In this document: piece after piece, positions 1-7,931 of the stretch | Layout of the letters: each line of letters begins with the position of its first letter | Numbering within the stretch: the stretch's first letter is position 1 | From: an uncultured Oscillospiraceae bacterium | Lineage (GTDB): Bacteria > Bacillota > Clostridia > Oscillospirales > Oscillospiraceae | Direction of reading: 5' to 3' | Length of the DNA stretch: 15,197 bases | Assembly (NCBI GenBank): GCA_905233785.1 | Contig: CAJOCV010000019.1 | Span: 1-15,197, forward strand | Notes under the pieces: generated by a model | What the model saw: the letters and a program-made list of their open reading frames with translations, nothing else | Databases searched by the model: none | What the model was told of the DNA's origin: nothing | Made by a program: the position numbers and the translations under genes

Positions 1-711
1 CTGATCACCGTCGCTGCGCGTCCCGGCACGGGCAAGACCACGGCGGCGCTCAATATCGCCGAGAACGTGGCCGCCGCCGGGGGCAAGGTGCTGTACATCT
101 CGCTGGAAATGACGGAGGTGCAGCTCTGGGCCTGCCGCGCGGCGAATCTCTCCGGCCTGAGCCGCTCCGCGATCTACGGCGGAAGGATCAGCGGCGAGGA
201 CTGGCCGAAGCTGAACGCGGCCTTTGACCTGCTCGCGCAGCGCCCGTTTCTGATCCGCGATCTGCCGTCCACGCTGGAGGACATCGAGCGGGAGGCGCGC
301 TGTGTCGACGGGCTTGCACTGGTCGTGGTGGATCACATTGGCCTTGTCAAGCCCACGGAGAGGGGCAGCCGCTACGAGCTGATGACCGCGACGGCGCACG
401 CGCTCAAACAGCTCGCCCTGTCGCTGCGCGTGCCGATCCTCGCGCTGTGCCAGCTCAACCGGCAGTCGGAGCAGCGCGAGGGCAGACGCCCGACGATGGC
501 CGATCTACGCGATTCCGGCGCGGTGGAGGAGGATTCCGACGTGGTGTGCCTGCTGTTTCGCGGCGCGCAGTATCTCCCGCCGAAGGAGCAGCCCGCTCCG
601 TGGGAGCCGCAGGAGATCGACTTCATCCTCGATAAGAACCGCCACGGCACGACGGGCATCGTGACGATGGACTATTGCGGTCTGAACGCAAGGATCACGG
701 AGGCGAGCTGA
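1..711 (+). CDS. DnaB-family replicative helicase, C-terminal ATPase domain (5' truncated)
   Basis: The reading frame is open from base 1, so only the 3' part of the gene is present (236 residues). The protein is the RecA-like ATPase core of a hexameric DnaB-type helicase, which unwinds DNA ahead of the replication fork. Walker A (ARPGTGKTT) lies at about residues 6-14. The Walker B strand reads LVVVDHIGLV. The DnaB glutamine/arginine motif is present as CQLNRQSEQREGRRP followed by LRDSGAVEEDSDVV. Near the C-terminus DKNRHGTTG matches the K-x-R-x-G-x-TG segment that carries the arginine finger. The N-terminal DnaG-interacting domain is outside the window. GC content is high. The genes downstream are not chromosomal replication genes, so this may be the helicase of an integrated plasmid, phage or conjugative element rather than the housekeeping dnaB; that is an inference. 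Family assignment is secure. Confidence 0.93.
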   Translation: MITVAARPGTGKTTAALNIAENVAAAGGKVLYISLEMTEVQLWACRAANLSGLSRSAIYGGRISGEDWPKLNAAFDLLAQRPFLIRDLPSTLEDIEREARCVDGLALVVVDHIGLVKPTERGSRYELMTATAHALKQLALSLRVPILALCQLNRQSEQREGRRPTMADLRDSGAVEEDSDVVCLLFRGAQYLPPKEQPAPWEPQEIDFILDKNRHGTTGIVTMDYCGLNARITEAS

Positions 712-792
712 GAAAATAACGATCTACATTGCTCTAACCTGAGCCGTCTCCGGTGAAATGCGTAAAGAGTTGTTTGCTTCGAGGAGAATAAT

Positions 793-1575
793 ATGAACAC
801 ATTACAAACCCAAGTATGCACCGACAATCTAACGATTGTGAGAGCAACTTTGAGCAGCGCAGCACAGCTTGCAAGGAACATGATATGTGATCTTATCAAA
901 CTTGATGCACAATGTGCCGAATTGCATAACCAGCTCTTTTCATCTATTTCGATCGACGGCATTGCTTCCAATTGCGCTGCTGCAATCGAGGACGTGTACG
1001 CCACGATCCGCCGTGCTGGGAACGCCCTGTATGCCATCTCCAGTGTGCCGCCCAGTCAAGGGCTGCTGTCAGATCCAACGGCGGAGGAGACCAGTCATTA
1101 TCAACTGCTCCTGCCCCTCGATCAAATTCAGGCGTACCTCGAACCGCATGCGATATATGTACATACACCTATGCTGTGCAGTATGCATAATAAAAAATTG
1201 CGCAGAGGGCAGCCCGTGGAGCACTGCGTCATGTATCGCGACGCTGTGCAGCGCGCCATCATGCTCGCTCCGGGATATGCCGACTACAATTTCAGCAGAT
1301 ACCGCGAGAAGATTGTGCACTATCTGTTTATATATGCATCCACACATGAACAGCATATCGATAACGACAACCATCTGACCAAGCACGTGACGGACAGGAT
1401 CACACATCTGTTCCCGGGTGGAGACTCTGCGTTAAGCTGCAACTTCTATTACAGTGCGCGCATTGATAAAACGATCCCGTCAGGAACTTACATCACGATC
1501 ACGCCAAAACAGTATGGGATACAGTCTGAGGAGAATATCGTGCTGTACTGGCAGGACAAGTTCAAAAACCAGTAG
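793..1575 (+). CDS. Protein of unknown function with RusA-like C-terminal acidic motif (DUF6100-like?)
   Basis: 260 residues. The ATG is preceded by GAGGAG about 6 bases upstream, and the gene starts 81 bases after the helicase stop in the same direction. The N-terminal third is helical and low in charge. The C-terminal part contains a DNDN motif (D190, D192), a lysine at 197 and D211 in GGDS. The D-x-D spacing and the 19-residue gap from D192 to D211 match the catalytic aspartates of RusA-type Holliday junction resolvases (D70, D72, D91 in E. coli RusA). The lysine is one residue off its RusA position. It also resembles my recollection of the DUF6100 family found in clostridial mobile elements, but that is not verified. 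No signal peptide or membrane segment is seen. Base composition is more AT-rich than the helicase gene. Function should be treated as unknown, with a nuclease-like fold as a hypothesis. Confidence 0.75.
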   Translation: MNTLQTQVCTDNLTIVRATLSSAAQLARNMICDLIKLDAQCAELHNQLFSSISIDGIASNCAAAIEDVYATIRRAGNALYAISSVPPSQGLLSDPTAEETSHYQLLLPLDQIQAYLEPHAIYVHTPMLCSMHNKKLRRGQPVEHCVMYRDAVQRAIMLAPGYADYNFSRYREKIVHYLFIYASTHEQHIDNDNHLTKHVTDRITHLFPGGDSALSCNFYYSARIDKTIPSGTYITITPKQYGIQSEENIVLYWQDKFKNQ

Positions 1576-1657
1576 CCAGAACCGCGAGCAGAAAAGCGTT
1601 TCACGCTGGAGAGAACACCACATGAATCAATCAACAAACCTATGGGAGGGTAGAAAG

Positions 1658-2944
1658 ATGAAAATTCCTATGACACATTCATACTATGACGCATTATGCG
1701 CCATAGCGCTGCTCAGGGTAATAGACAGTAAGACGCTCAATCTGCTTTTTTCCAGCCCTTCACGGCGAGCGCAATTTACAAAGAAGTCAATCAGCGCCAG
1801 GCACATCAAAGAGGTCAATGCCGAGGAAAGTCGAAAGCAAGAACGCAAGAGCCAAACGCTGTACGTCATTACCAGAGCTGGCATCGCATTCCTTGCTGAG
1901 CAAAATGGCTGCTTTCGAGAGTTGCTGGAGGCCAATGCCGGACTACAGATCTTTTCGGATTACGAATGCAGGACTTCGACCCGGCAGAGGATCGCAGCTG
2001 TGACGACGGCCTTGGTGTTGTCGCATTGCGCCGGTGCCATCATCCCGGCGGAAGTGTTTGGCGGTATCAAGGCCGATGACGGGGATACATACGCAGATGA
2101 CGAGAGCAAGGGAGAGCAGAAGCGCGGCGGCTATACATTACGGGACTTCTTCTCCGATTTTGCGGCGAAAAATGCAATCGACGACATGGAACCCTTCCTG
2201 CCGGAGCATCAGCCGGGCGAATGCGGACATATGGTCTACATGGATCGCACTACTGTAAAGCAGCGAATCGCGGAAGAGCTATTCGGTCAGTACGAAGATT
2301 TTCGCCCCGGGCGCTATGCGGGGATCCTTGAATCCGCATATAAGAGCTTGATGCTGTTTACGGCACCCAAGTTTGCGATGAGCTGGAGCAAATGGCTCGC
2401 GGACGCCGAATTGAATGCTTACAGGCTGTGGGGACGTACACAGTCAATTACGCCGAGCGCACAGCGGAATGCTTCCGGCGCAACGGCAGCGCTGATCGTT
2501 GGCAATGCACGCGAATTTGCGTATCACTACATCGGGGAAAAACGCAAGCGGGAGAAACGCGAGGTTTTCGGGAGGAGTTTTGACCATCTGTACATTATTC
2601 CCAACGACCCCGAAGGGGCAAAGTATTTAGCGTGGCTGATGGAGAACGATGATGCACAGACAGCGTCTGACATGGGAGACATTGCGGTCGAAAACGGGTA
2701 TTACAGGGAAAGGGGCAGTGGAATGATTTCTGATCTCCATCGTCGGGACGACAATATTGAGGTGATCTGCGGTCTCGCGTTGGACACCAAGCTGATCGAT
2801 CGGATCGCGTATGCTATTCAGCGCATTCCGGCGAAATGTTTTGAGATCATGTGCCTGGATTGGCAGGCGGATTACTATAAACGGGTTTTGCCCACAAATG
2901 TCAGCTATCGTACGTTTCCCTCGTCGATCCTCGCTGTTGAATAA
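1658..2944 (+). CDS. Hypothetical protein with probable N-terminal winged helix (mobile-element type)
   Basis: 428 residues from the ATG at 1658, which has a strong GGGAGGG Shine-Dalgarno sequence 7 bases upstream. An in-frame ATG at 1622 and the frame open further upstream lack this signal and would overlap the preceding gene. Residues 1 to about 90 look like a winged-helix domain. Helices run through YDALCAIALLRVIDS and a Ser/Arg-rich recognition-like segment, then a beta wing ends in LYVITRAGIAFLAEQ. This resembles the N-terminus of replication-relaxation and similar mobile-element DNA-binding proteins. Residues about 290-428 form a second alpha/beta region (ALIVGNAREFAYHYIG, HLYIIPND, EVICGLALD, FEIMCLDW) that I cannot assign. 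The gene lies 82 bases after the preceding one and ends just before a strong terminator, so it is probably the last gene of the operon. Confidence 0.8.
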   Translation: MKIPMTHSYYDALCAIALLRVIDSKTLNLLFSSPSRRAQFTKKSISARHIKEVNAEESRKQERKSQTLYVITRAGIAFLAEQNGCFRELLEANAGLQIFSDYECRTSTRQRIAAVTTALVLSHCAGAIIPAEVFGGIKADDGDTYADDESKGEQKRGGYTLRDFFSDFAAKNAIDDMEPFLPEHQPGECGHMVYMDRTTVKQRIAEELFGQYEDFRPGRYAGILESAYKSLMLFTAPKFAMSWSKWLADAELNAYRLWGRTQSITPSAQRNASGATAALIVGNAREFAYHYIGEKRKREKREVFGRSFDHLYIIPNDPEGAKYLAWLMENDDAQTASDMGDIAVENGYYRERGSGMISDLHRRDDNIEVICGLALDTKLIDRIAYAIQRIPAKCFEIMCLDWQADYYKRVLPTNVSYRTFPSSILAVE

Positions 2945-2972
2945 AATAATCTACATATTATTGTGTAATTGT

Positions 2973-3003
2973 GAACCCGAGATCGTCTCTCGGGTTCTTT
3001 TTT
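2973..3003 (+). terminator. Rho-independent terminator
   Basis: A perfect 10-base stem (GAACCCGAGA at 2973-2982 with TCTCGGGTTC at 2988-2997) has a 5-base loop and is followed directly by six T. It lies 29 bases after the stop of the winged-helix gene and closes the helicase operon, separating it from the large NTPase gene. Confidence 0.93.
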
Positions 3004-3096
3004 ACAGCTGGCTGTGTCTCAAAAACGCCATGAACAACTCCAACAGTCGCGAGCCCAGACAGGCGGCAACACATGGACGAAAACTGTCGAAGATGG

Positions 3097-3125
3097 TTGA
3101 CGCTCCTGAGCTTTGTCACTATAAT
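3097..3125 (+). promoter_or_regulatory. Consensus sigma-A-type promoter for the phosphoesterase-NACHT-WD40 gene
   Basis: TTGACG at 3097-3102 and a perfect TATAAT at 3120-3125 are separated by exactly 17 bases, 35 bases upstream of the ATG at 3160. Transcription would start near 3132. AGGCGGG at about 3144-3150 is the likely ribosome binding site. With the terminator upstream, this makes the large gene an independent transcription unit. No obvious operator palindrome overlaps it, so constitutive expression is plausible. Confidence 0.8.
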
Positions 3126-3159
3126 CAATCCATATAGAAATACAGGCGGGTGATGGAAC

Positions 3160-6100
3160 ATGGTGAGGATACTGCACCTTTCGGACCTGCATTTTGCGTT
3201 GGATGCGCAGGCGAACAATATGCAGACTGTGCTTCTTCGGGAAGCCGGAGCAGTACAGGGGCTGTCGCGGCATGAGAAGCTGCTGATTGTCACGGGCGAT
3301 TTCCACAATTTCAAGGACAGCGACTATGGCAAGGCCGAGGAGTTCTTGAAAAAGCTGTTTACAGCGATGGACATCGACCCCGCTGAGGGGGTATTTGTCA
3401 TCCCAGGGAACCACGACGTGGGGAACGACGCTTCGCTTCATGAGCAGATAAAAGTGGAACCGAACTGGAAGAGGCTGCAAAAGAGCGCGCTGGACGATTT
3501 GAAGTGCGAGCAGCCGGAGGACTGGCAGGACAGCCTTTACCTCCGCCTGAAGTGCTACAAGCCCTACTGCGACTTCGTGCGTCGTCTGGGTATCTATCCC
3601 GCCGGGGATGATTTTTTGCCAGCGCAGGTGCATGTCCGCTGCTGGGACAGCCGGCTGAATATTCTGCACTTGAATACCACTCTAATCTATGAGCCGAAGA
3701 AATACGGCAATCAGAAGCTTGACGCCTTGACAGCCACGGGAGAGGAAATCTGGCGCGGTTACGACCCCGTTCTCCCGACACTCGCCCTGGGGCATAACAG
3801 CTACTATGACCTGTGTGAAGCGCAGCGCCATAAACTGCGGGTGCCGTTCTTTGCGAGTAATATCAGCGCCTATCTCTGCGGGGACACGCACCGGAAGGAG
3901 ACCAACCCAGAACATCAGACGATTCCTCTGCAAGCGAACCAGCTTGGCGGTGTAAGGATTCCCAATGTCGTCTGCGCCAAGGGTGTCTCGGATGAGAACG
4001 ACACCTACTCGGATTTCGGCTTCTACTGGCACGACTGGGACACGGAGACCGACGCTGTCAAGTTTCAATTCTGGCGTTGGCGACCGGAATATGGGGCGGA
4101 GGTACAGCCGGACGGGAAAGCGGACAGCTATCCCCTGCGCAAGCCCGGTGAGGCAAAAGCAAAGCCTGCAGCTCCAGCCCAAGTACATTCTCATGAGCCG
4201 GACATACTACACCAATACCTGGACGACAGACTGGAGCAGGTACGGCGTGGACACCCGAGCTTCACGCTCATGAAGAGGGATGAACTGGACGAGCGGCTGT
4301 TCCCGGAGATCAAAAGCAAAAGTTATACGGAAGACTGGCAGGACTTGGCCTATACTGCATCAGGAACACGGCGCACGGACGGAGAGGCAGGCCCGGTCTG
4401 GGAGTTGATCGCGGAAAGCTGGGTTCTGCCGGAGAATCACAGCATCGTGATCGAGGGCGACGGCGGGATCGGAAAAACCGTAACGCTTCTCACGCCGCCG
4501 AGAATGGGACGGCATACACGAGTTCCAGCGCTCTATGTGCCGCTGTATAAGCTCTTCCCGGAAGAGGGAAATTGCCTCACGATCAAGGAGTATCTGCAAA
4601 AGCAACAGACAGAACATATCGAGGAGATCGGCCTTCTGGCATCACGGGGTTGGAATCATGGCCCTACACTTCTCTTGCTGCTCGATGGGTTTAACGAGAT
4701 ATCTCTGTCCCAGCAGAACGAAGCGTTTGAAATGCTGAAAGATTGGAGTGAAGCGCATCCCGGCGCACAAATGATTGCTGTATCCCGACCGCTTGACGGC
4801 GGGAGCCTGTCCAAGCGCCTGCTGGGGGACCCCATCGGGGTCGAGCTTGCGCCGCAGACATGTGAGCGCGTGGAAGCGATTCTGCGGGAAAACGAAAAGA
4901 CGGTTCCCCCTGCGGATTCCGAACTCTGGGATGTGCTGCGCTATCCGCTCTTCCTGACTTTGTACATGAAGGCGGACAGACTCGAGAGCGTGATGGCCTA
5001 CGGCTATGCACTGAAGCCCAGACCGGAGCCGACTCGCAGCGCGCTCATCTGGAACTATCTTCAGCGGGAACTGCTGAAAAAGAACTCGGAGAAATGGGTG
5101 TTCCGCTGCGCGCTCTGCTGCGAATACATCCTGCCCTATGTGGCCTTTGCCATGGTCGAGCGCGGGCGCTTATCTATGACCCGGAAGGAGATCGACGATA
5201 TCGCAAAGCAAGCGATGAGCGAACTCAATTTAGAAGCGCTTCCGGCACATTTGGGAGAACTCTTCGACGCCTACAACGAGAAATATGGCGCGTATCCGAC
5301 GCGGGACTTTCTCATACGGGAGGATGTTCTCTGGTCTGGACTCGGTCTGCTGGTGCAGGCTCCTGCGAGAAAGAACTCGAGAAGGGCGGCACGTGAATAC
5401 AGCTTCCCGCATCAGAGCTTCCGCGACTGTCTGGCTGGGCTGCATCTTGTGAACGCGGCAGAGGAAATTCAGAATAACAAGCTGCCCGTGCTCTGGTGGC
5501 GCACGGCGCATCATTTGGCGCTGGACTATGCGGCGGAGCTGATGGCTATCGATACTGCCAAAAGCCTGTGGGAGGCAAACCGTGTGCAGCAGACCACCGA
5601 TTCCGCAGCCCTTTATGCTCAGCTTGAGCTGCACCGCCACAGAGCAGGTGTGCCGATGGAGCTGAACTTTTCCGGTATGGATTTGCGCGGCCTCAGCCTG
5701 GCACGCTACGGAAACCAAGGAGAGCGCGATTTGAAGCTTTTCCGCAAGCAAGAACTCAGCAAAGGGACGCGGTTCGATATTGCTACCTTCTGCGGACAGG
5801 GGCATACCGGCCCGGTTTCATGCTTGGCTGTGTCGGGGAACAGCCTTGTTGTCAGCGGCTCGTATGACAATAGCCTGCGAGTATGGGATCTTCGCGCTGG
5901 GGACTGTCTGCGCGAGCTAAAAGGGCATAATGGTTTGGTTTCCTGTGTAGCAACAACTGTGGATAGCCTTGCTGTCAGTGGTTCCCATGACAACAACCTG
6001 CGTGTCTGGAACCTCCGTTCTGAGGCCAGTCTGTATGAGCTAAAGGGGCACACTCGCACTGTAAGCTCTGTGGCAGTAACATCAGACGGCATTGCCGTCA

Positions 6101-7806
6101 GTGGCTCTTATGACAGAACTCTGAGGGTCTGGGATTTAAGCTCGAGGGAGTGTCTGCACGTACTGAAGGGACATACCGGCAGCGTAAGCTGCGTGGCAGT
6201 GACAGATGATGGCCTTGCCGTCAGCGGCTCGCCTGACGGTACCCTGAGGGTCTGGGATTGGCGCTCCGGTGACTGCCTCAAAGAGCTGAAAGGGCATAAC
6301 AACAAAGTTTCCTGTGTGGTAGTGACGGACGATGGTCTTGCCGTCAGCGGCTCTTGGGACAACACATTACGGATTTGGGATTTGCGCTCGGGGGACTGTC
6401 TCAACGAGTTGAAAGGGCATAGTGACCCGATTCCCTGCGTGACAGTCACAGCAGAGGGCCTCGCCGTTAGCGGCTCGTATGACAACAGCCTGCGAGTTTG
6501 GAATCTACGCTCTGGAGACTGCCTGCGTGAGTTGAAGGGGCATACAGGCTGGATTCACTGTGTGATTCTGACAGAAAGTGACCTTGCCGTCAGCGCTTCA
6601 GATGACAACAGCTTGCGGGTGTGGGATCTGCGCTCGGGGGACTGTCTGCACGAGCTGAAGGGACATACAGACTCGGTGTTCCACGCAGCTACGACGGTAG
6701 ATGGCCTCGCCGTCAGTGGCTCGTATGACAGCAGTCTGCGGGTGTGGGATCTGCGCTCGGGGGACTGTCTGCACGAGCTGAAGGGACATACAGACTCGGT
6801 ATTCTGTGCAGCTACGACGGAAGATGGCCTCGCCGTTAGTGGTTCAGACGACAACAGCCTGCGGATTTGGGATCTTCGCTCAGGGTGTTGCCTACGAACG
6901 CTGAAGGGCCATACCAGCCGGATTGGTTGTCTGGCAGTAACGGCGGACAACCTAGCTGTCAGTGGTTCGTATGACAACAGTCTGCGAATATGGGATCTCA
7001 ACTCCGGAGCTTGTCTACATGAGCTGAAGGGGCATAGCGGATGGATTAGTTGCGCCGCAACAACGGCGGACAACTTTGCTGTCAGTGGTTCGGGCGACTA
7101 CAGTCTGAGGGTATGGGATCTCTGCTCAGGAGCTTTTTTGCACGAGCTGAAAGGTCATACCAGCCGGATTGGTTGCGTGGCAGTGACGGCAGATGGCCTG
7201 GCTGTCAGCGGCTCAGATGACAAAAGTCTGCGGGTATGGGATCTGCACTCTGGAGACTGCCTGCGCGAGCTGAAGGGGCACACCGGCCGGATTAGTTGCT
7301 TAACAGTTACGGAGGACGGCCTCGCTATTAGCGGCTCGTATGACAACAGTCTGCGGATCTGGGATTTATACTCTGGAGACTGCCTACGCGAACTGAAAGG
7401 GCATAGCGACTCGGTCTCTTGTGTTGCGGTGACGGCGGACGGCTTGGCTGTCAGCGGCTCGTATGATAATGGCCTGCGAATCTGGGATCTACACTCTGGA
7501 GACTGCCTGCACGAGCTGAAGGGGCATACCGACGCGATTCGTTGCATAGCAGTGACGGAGGGCGGTCTTGCAGTCAGTGGATCGGATGACGGAAGCCTGC
7601 GAGTATGGGATTTGCATTCAGGGAGCTGCCTGGATGTGCTGTACACGCTCTATGATATTGATGTGAGCCAGATGCGTTTCTCCCGCGCTAAACTGGATTA
7701 CTGGACAGCCCGCGCCCTTTGGCAGAACGGCGCGCGCCTCTCCGACCGGGAGCGCCGCGCGCAAGAGACCGCCCGTCAGCGAATGGAATCGGTTGTATCG
7801 GAATGA
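3160..7806 (+). CDS. Calcineurin-like metallophosphoesterase - NACHT (STAND) NTPase - 15x WD40 protein, NLR-like
   Basis: 1548 residues in three parts. (1) Residues 1 to about 320 are a calcineurin-like phosphoesterase: SDLH (D9, H11), GDFH (D47), GNHD (N84, H85), GH (H212) and CGDTH (D242, H244). The last motif is normally GHxH, so a metal-binding His position is Asp here. (2) Residues about 420-780 are a NACHT/STAND NTPase: Walker A GDGGIGKT (G433-T440), Walker B LLLLDGFNE (D509, E513), a sensor-like SRP at 542-544, the YPLFLTL proline at 596, and FPHQSFRDCLAG at 749-760. (3) After a short FSGMDLRGLSL segment, residues 881-1495 are 15 WD40 repeats, followed by a 53-residue tail. No membrane segment is seen. 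Known logic of this class: the repeats sense a ligand, the NTPase oligomerises, and the N-terminal enzyme acts, perhaps on nucleic acid or nucleotides. A role in phage defence is inferred. The gene has its own promoter and is not in an operon. Confidence 0.93.
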   Translation: MVRILHLSDLHFALDAQANNMQTVLLREAGAVQGLSRHEKLLIVTGDFHNFKDSDYGKAEEFLKKLFTAMDIDPAEGVFVIPGNHDVGNDASLHEQIKVEPNWKRLQKSALDDLKCEQPEDWQDSLYLRLKCYKPYCDFVRRLGIYPAGDDFLPAQVHVRCWDSRLNILHLNTTLIYEPKKYGNQKLDALTATGEEIWRGYDPVLPTLALGHNSYYDLCEAQRHKLRVPFFASNISAYLCGDTHRKETNPEHQTIPLQANQLGGVRIPNVVCAKGVSDENDTYSDFGFYWHDWDTETDAVKFQFWRWRPEYGAEVQPDGKADSYPLRKPGEAKAKPAAPAQVHSHEPDILHQYLDDRLEQVRRGHPSFTLMKRDELDERLFPEIKSKSYTEDWQDLAYTASGTRRTDGEAGPVWELIAESWVLPENHSIVIEGDGGIGKTVTLLTPPRMGRHTRVPALYVPLYKLFPEEGNCLTIKEYLQKQQTEHIEEIGLLASRGWNHGPTLLLLLDGFNEISLSQQNEAFEMLKDWSEAHPGAQMIAVSRPLDGGSLSKRLLGDPIGVELAPQTCERVEAILRENEKTVPPADSELWDVLRYPLFLTLYMKADRLESVMAYGYALKPRPEPTRSALIWNYLQRELLKKNSEKWVFRCALCCEYILPYVAFAMVERGRLSMTRKEIDDIAKQAMSELNLEALPAHLGELFDAYNEKYGAYPTRDFLIREDVLWSGLGLLVQAPARKNSRRAAREYSFPHQSFRDCLAGLHLVNAAEEIQNNKLPVLWWRTAHHLALDYAAELMAIDTAKSLWEANRVQQTTDSAALYAQLELHRHRAGVPMELNFSGMDLRGLSLARYGNQGERDLKLFRKQELSKGTRFDIATFCGQGHTGPVSCLAVSGNSLVVSGSYDNSLRVWDLRAGDCLRELKGHNGLVSCVATTVDSLAVSGSHDNNLRVWNLRSEASLYELKGHTRTVSSVAVTSDGIAVSGSYDRTLRVWDLSSRECLHVLKGHTGSVSCVAVTDDGLAVSGSPDGTLRVWDWRSGDCLKELKGHNNKVSCVVVTDDGLAVSGSWDNTLRIWDLRSGDCLNELKGHSDPIPCVTVTAEGLAVSGSYDNSLRVWNLRSGDCLRELKGHTGWIHCVILTESDLAVSASDDNSLRVWDLRSGDCLHELKGHTDSVFHAATTVDGLAVSGSYDSSLRVWDLRSGDCLHELKGHTDSVFCAATTEDGLAVSGSDDNSLRIWDLRSGCCLRTLKGHTSRIGCLAVTADNLAVSGSYDNSLRIWDLNSGACLHELKGHSGWISCAATTADNFAVSGSGDYSLRVWDLCSGAFLHELKGHTSRIGCVAVTADGLAVSGSDDKSLRVWDLHSGDCLRELKGHTGRISCLTVTEDGLAISGSYDNSLRIWDLYSGDCLRELKGHSDSVSCVAVTADGLAVSGSYDNGLRIWDLHSGDCLHELKGHTDAIRCIAVTEGGLAVSGSDDGSLRVWDLHSGSCLDVLYTLYDIDVSQMRFSRAKLDYWTARALWQNGARLSDRERRAQETARQRMESVVSE
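5800..7644 (+). repeat. 15 in-register tandem WD40-coding repeats, period 123 bp
   Basis: Fifteen units of exactly 41 codons run from one Gly-His to the next without any insertion or deletion. The consensus has GHT at the start, then a VxCVAVT strand, GLAVSGS, a variable residue, D, NSLRVWDL, RSGDCL and ELK. Nucleotide identity between neighbours is high. Bases 6614-6677 are identical to 6737-6800 (64 bases), which points to recent duplication. Variation concentrates at the residues just after GH and at the residue between SGS and D (Y, H, P, W, D or G), while the structural core hardly changes. Fifteen repeats are enough for two beta-propellers (for example 7+8). Confidence 0.95.
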
Positions 7807-7895
7807 GGTCTGATAGTGTGTTCTCCGACCATGGGCTATGACTAAAAGGCGATTTCATAGAATAGCAATATGAATGTGCTCTAGCAGAAAAATCA

Positions 7896-7931
7896 TTCAG
7901 CGCCCGGTTCGTTTCAAAGCCGGGCGCTGAA
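7896..7931. terminator. Strong hairpin, probable terminator after the NLR-like gene
   Basis: TTCAGCGCCCGG (7896-7907) and CCGGGCGCTGAA (7920-7931) form a perfect 12-base stem with a 12-base loop, 89 bases after the stop at 7806. The T-run is weak on the + strand (ATTTG). On the - strand the stem is followed by TGATTTTTC, so it could work in both directions. Confidence 0.65.

Noticed and set aside
1454..1657. Extended N-terminus of the winged-helix gene starting at 1454 or 1622
   Set aside because: The start at 1454 overlaps the preceding gene and gives a Ser/Arg-rich sequence unlike the rest; the strong GGGAGGG site fits only the ATG at 1658.
5800..7644. Regularly spaced repeats resembling a CRISPR array
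   Set aside because: The period is a whole number of codons, there are no unique spacers, and every unit translates as a WD40 repeat.
5706..7646. Long - strand reading frames across the WD40 region with repetitive Ser/Arg/Pro-rich products
   Set aside because: They are mirror images of the 123-bp repeats; being in register, the absence of a stop in one unit carries to the rest. There are no motifs or start signals, and the + strand protein is unambiguous.
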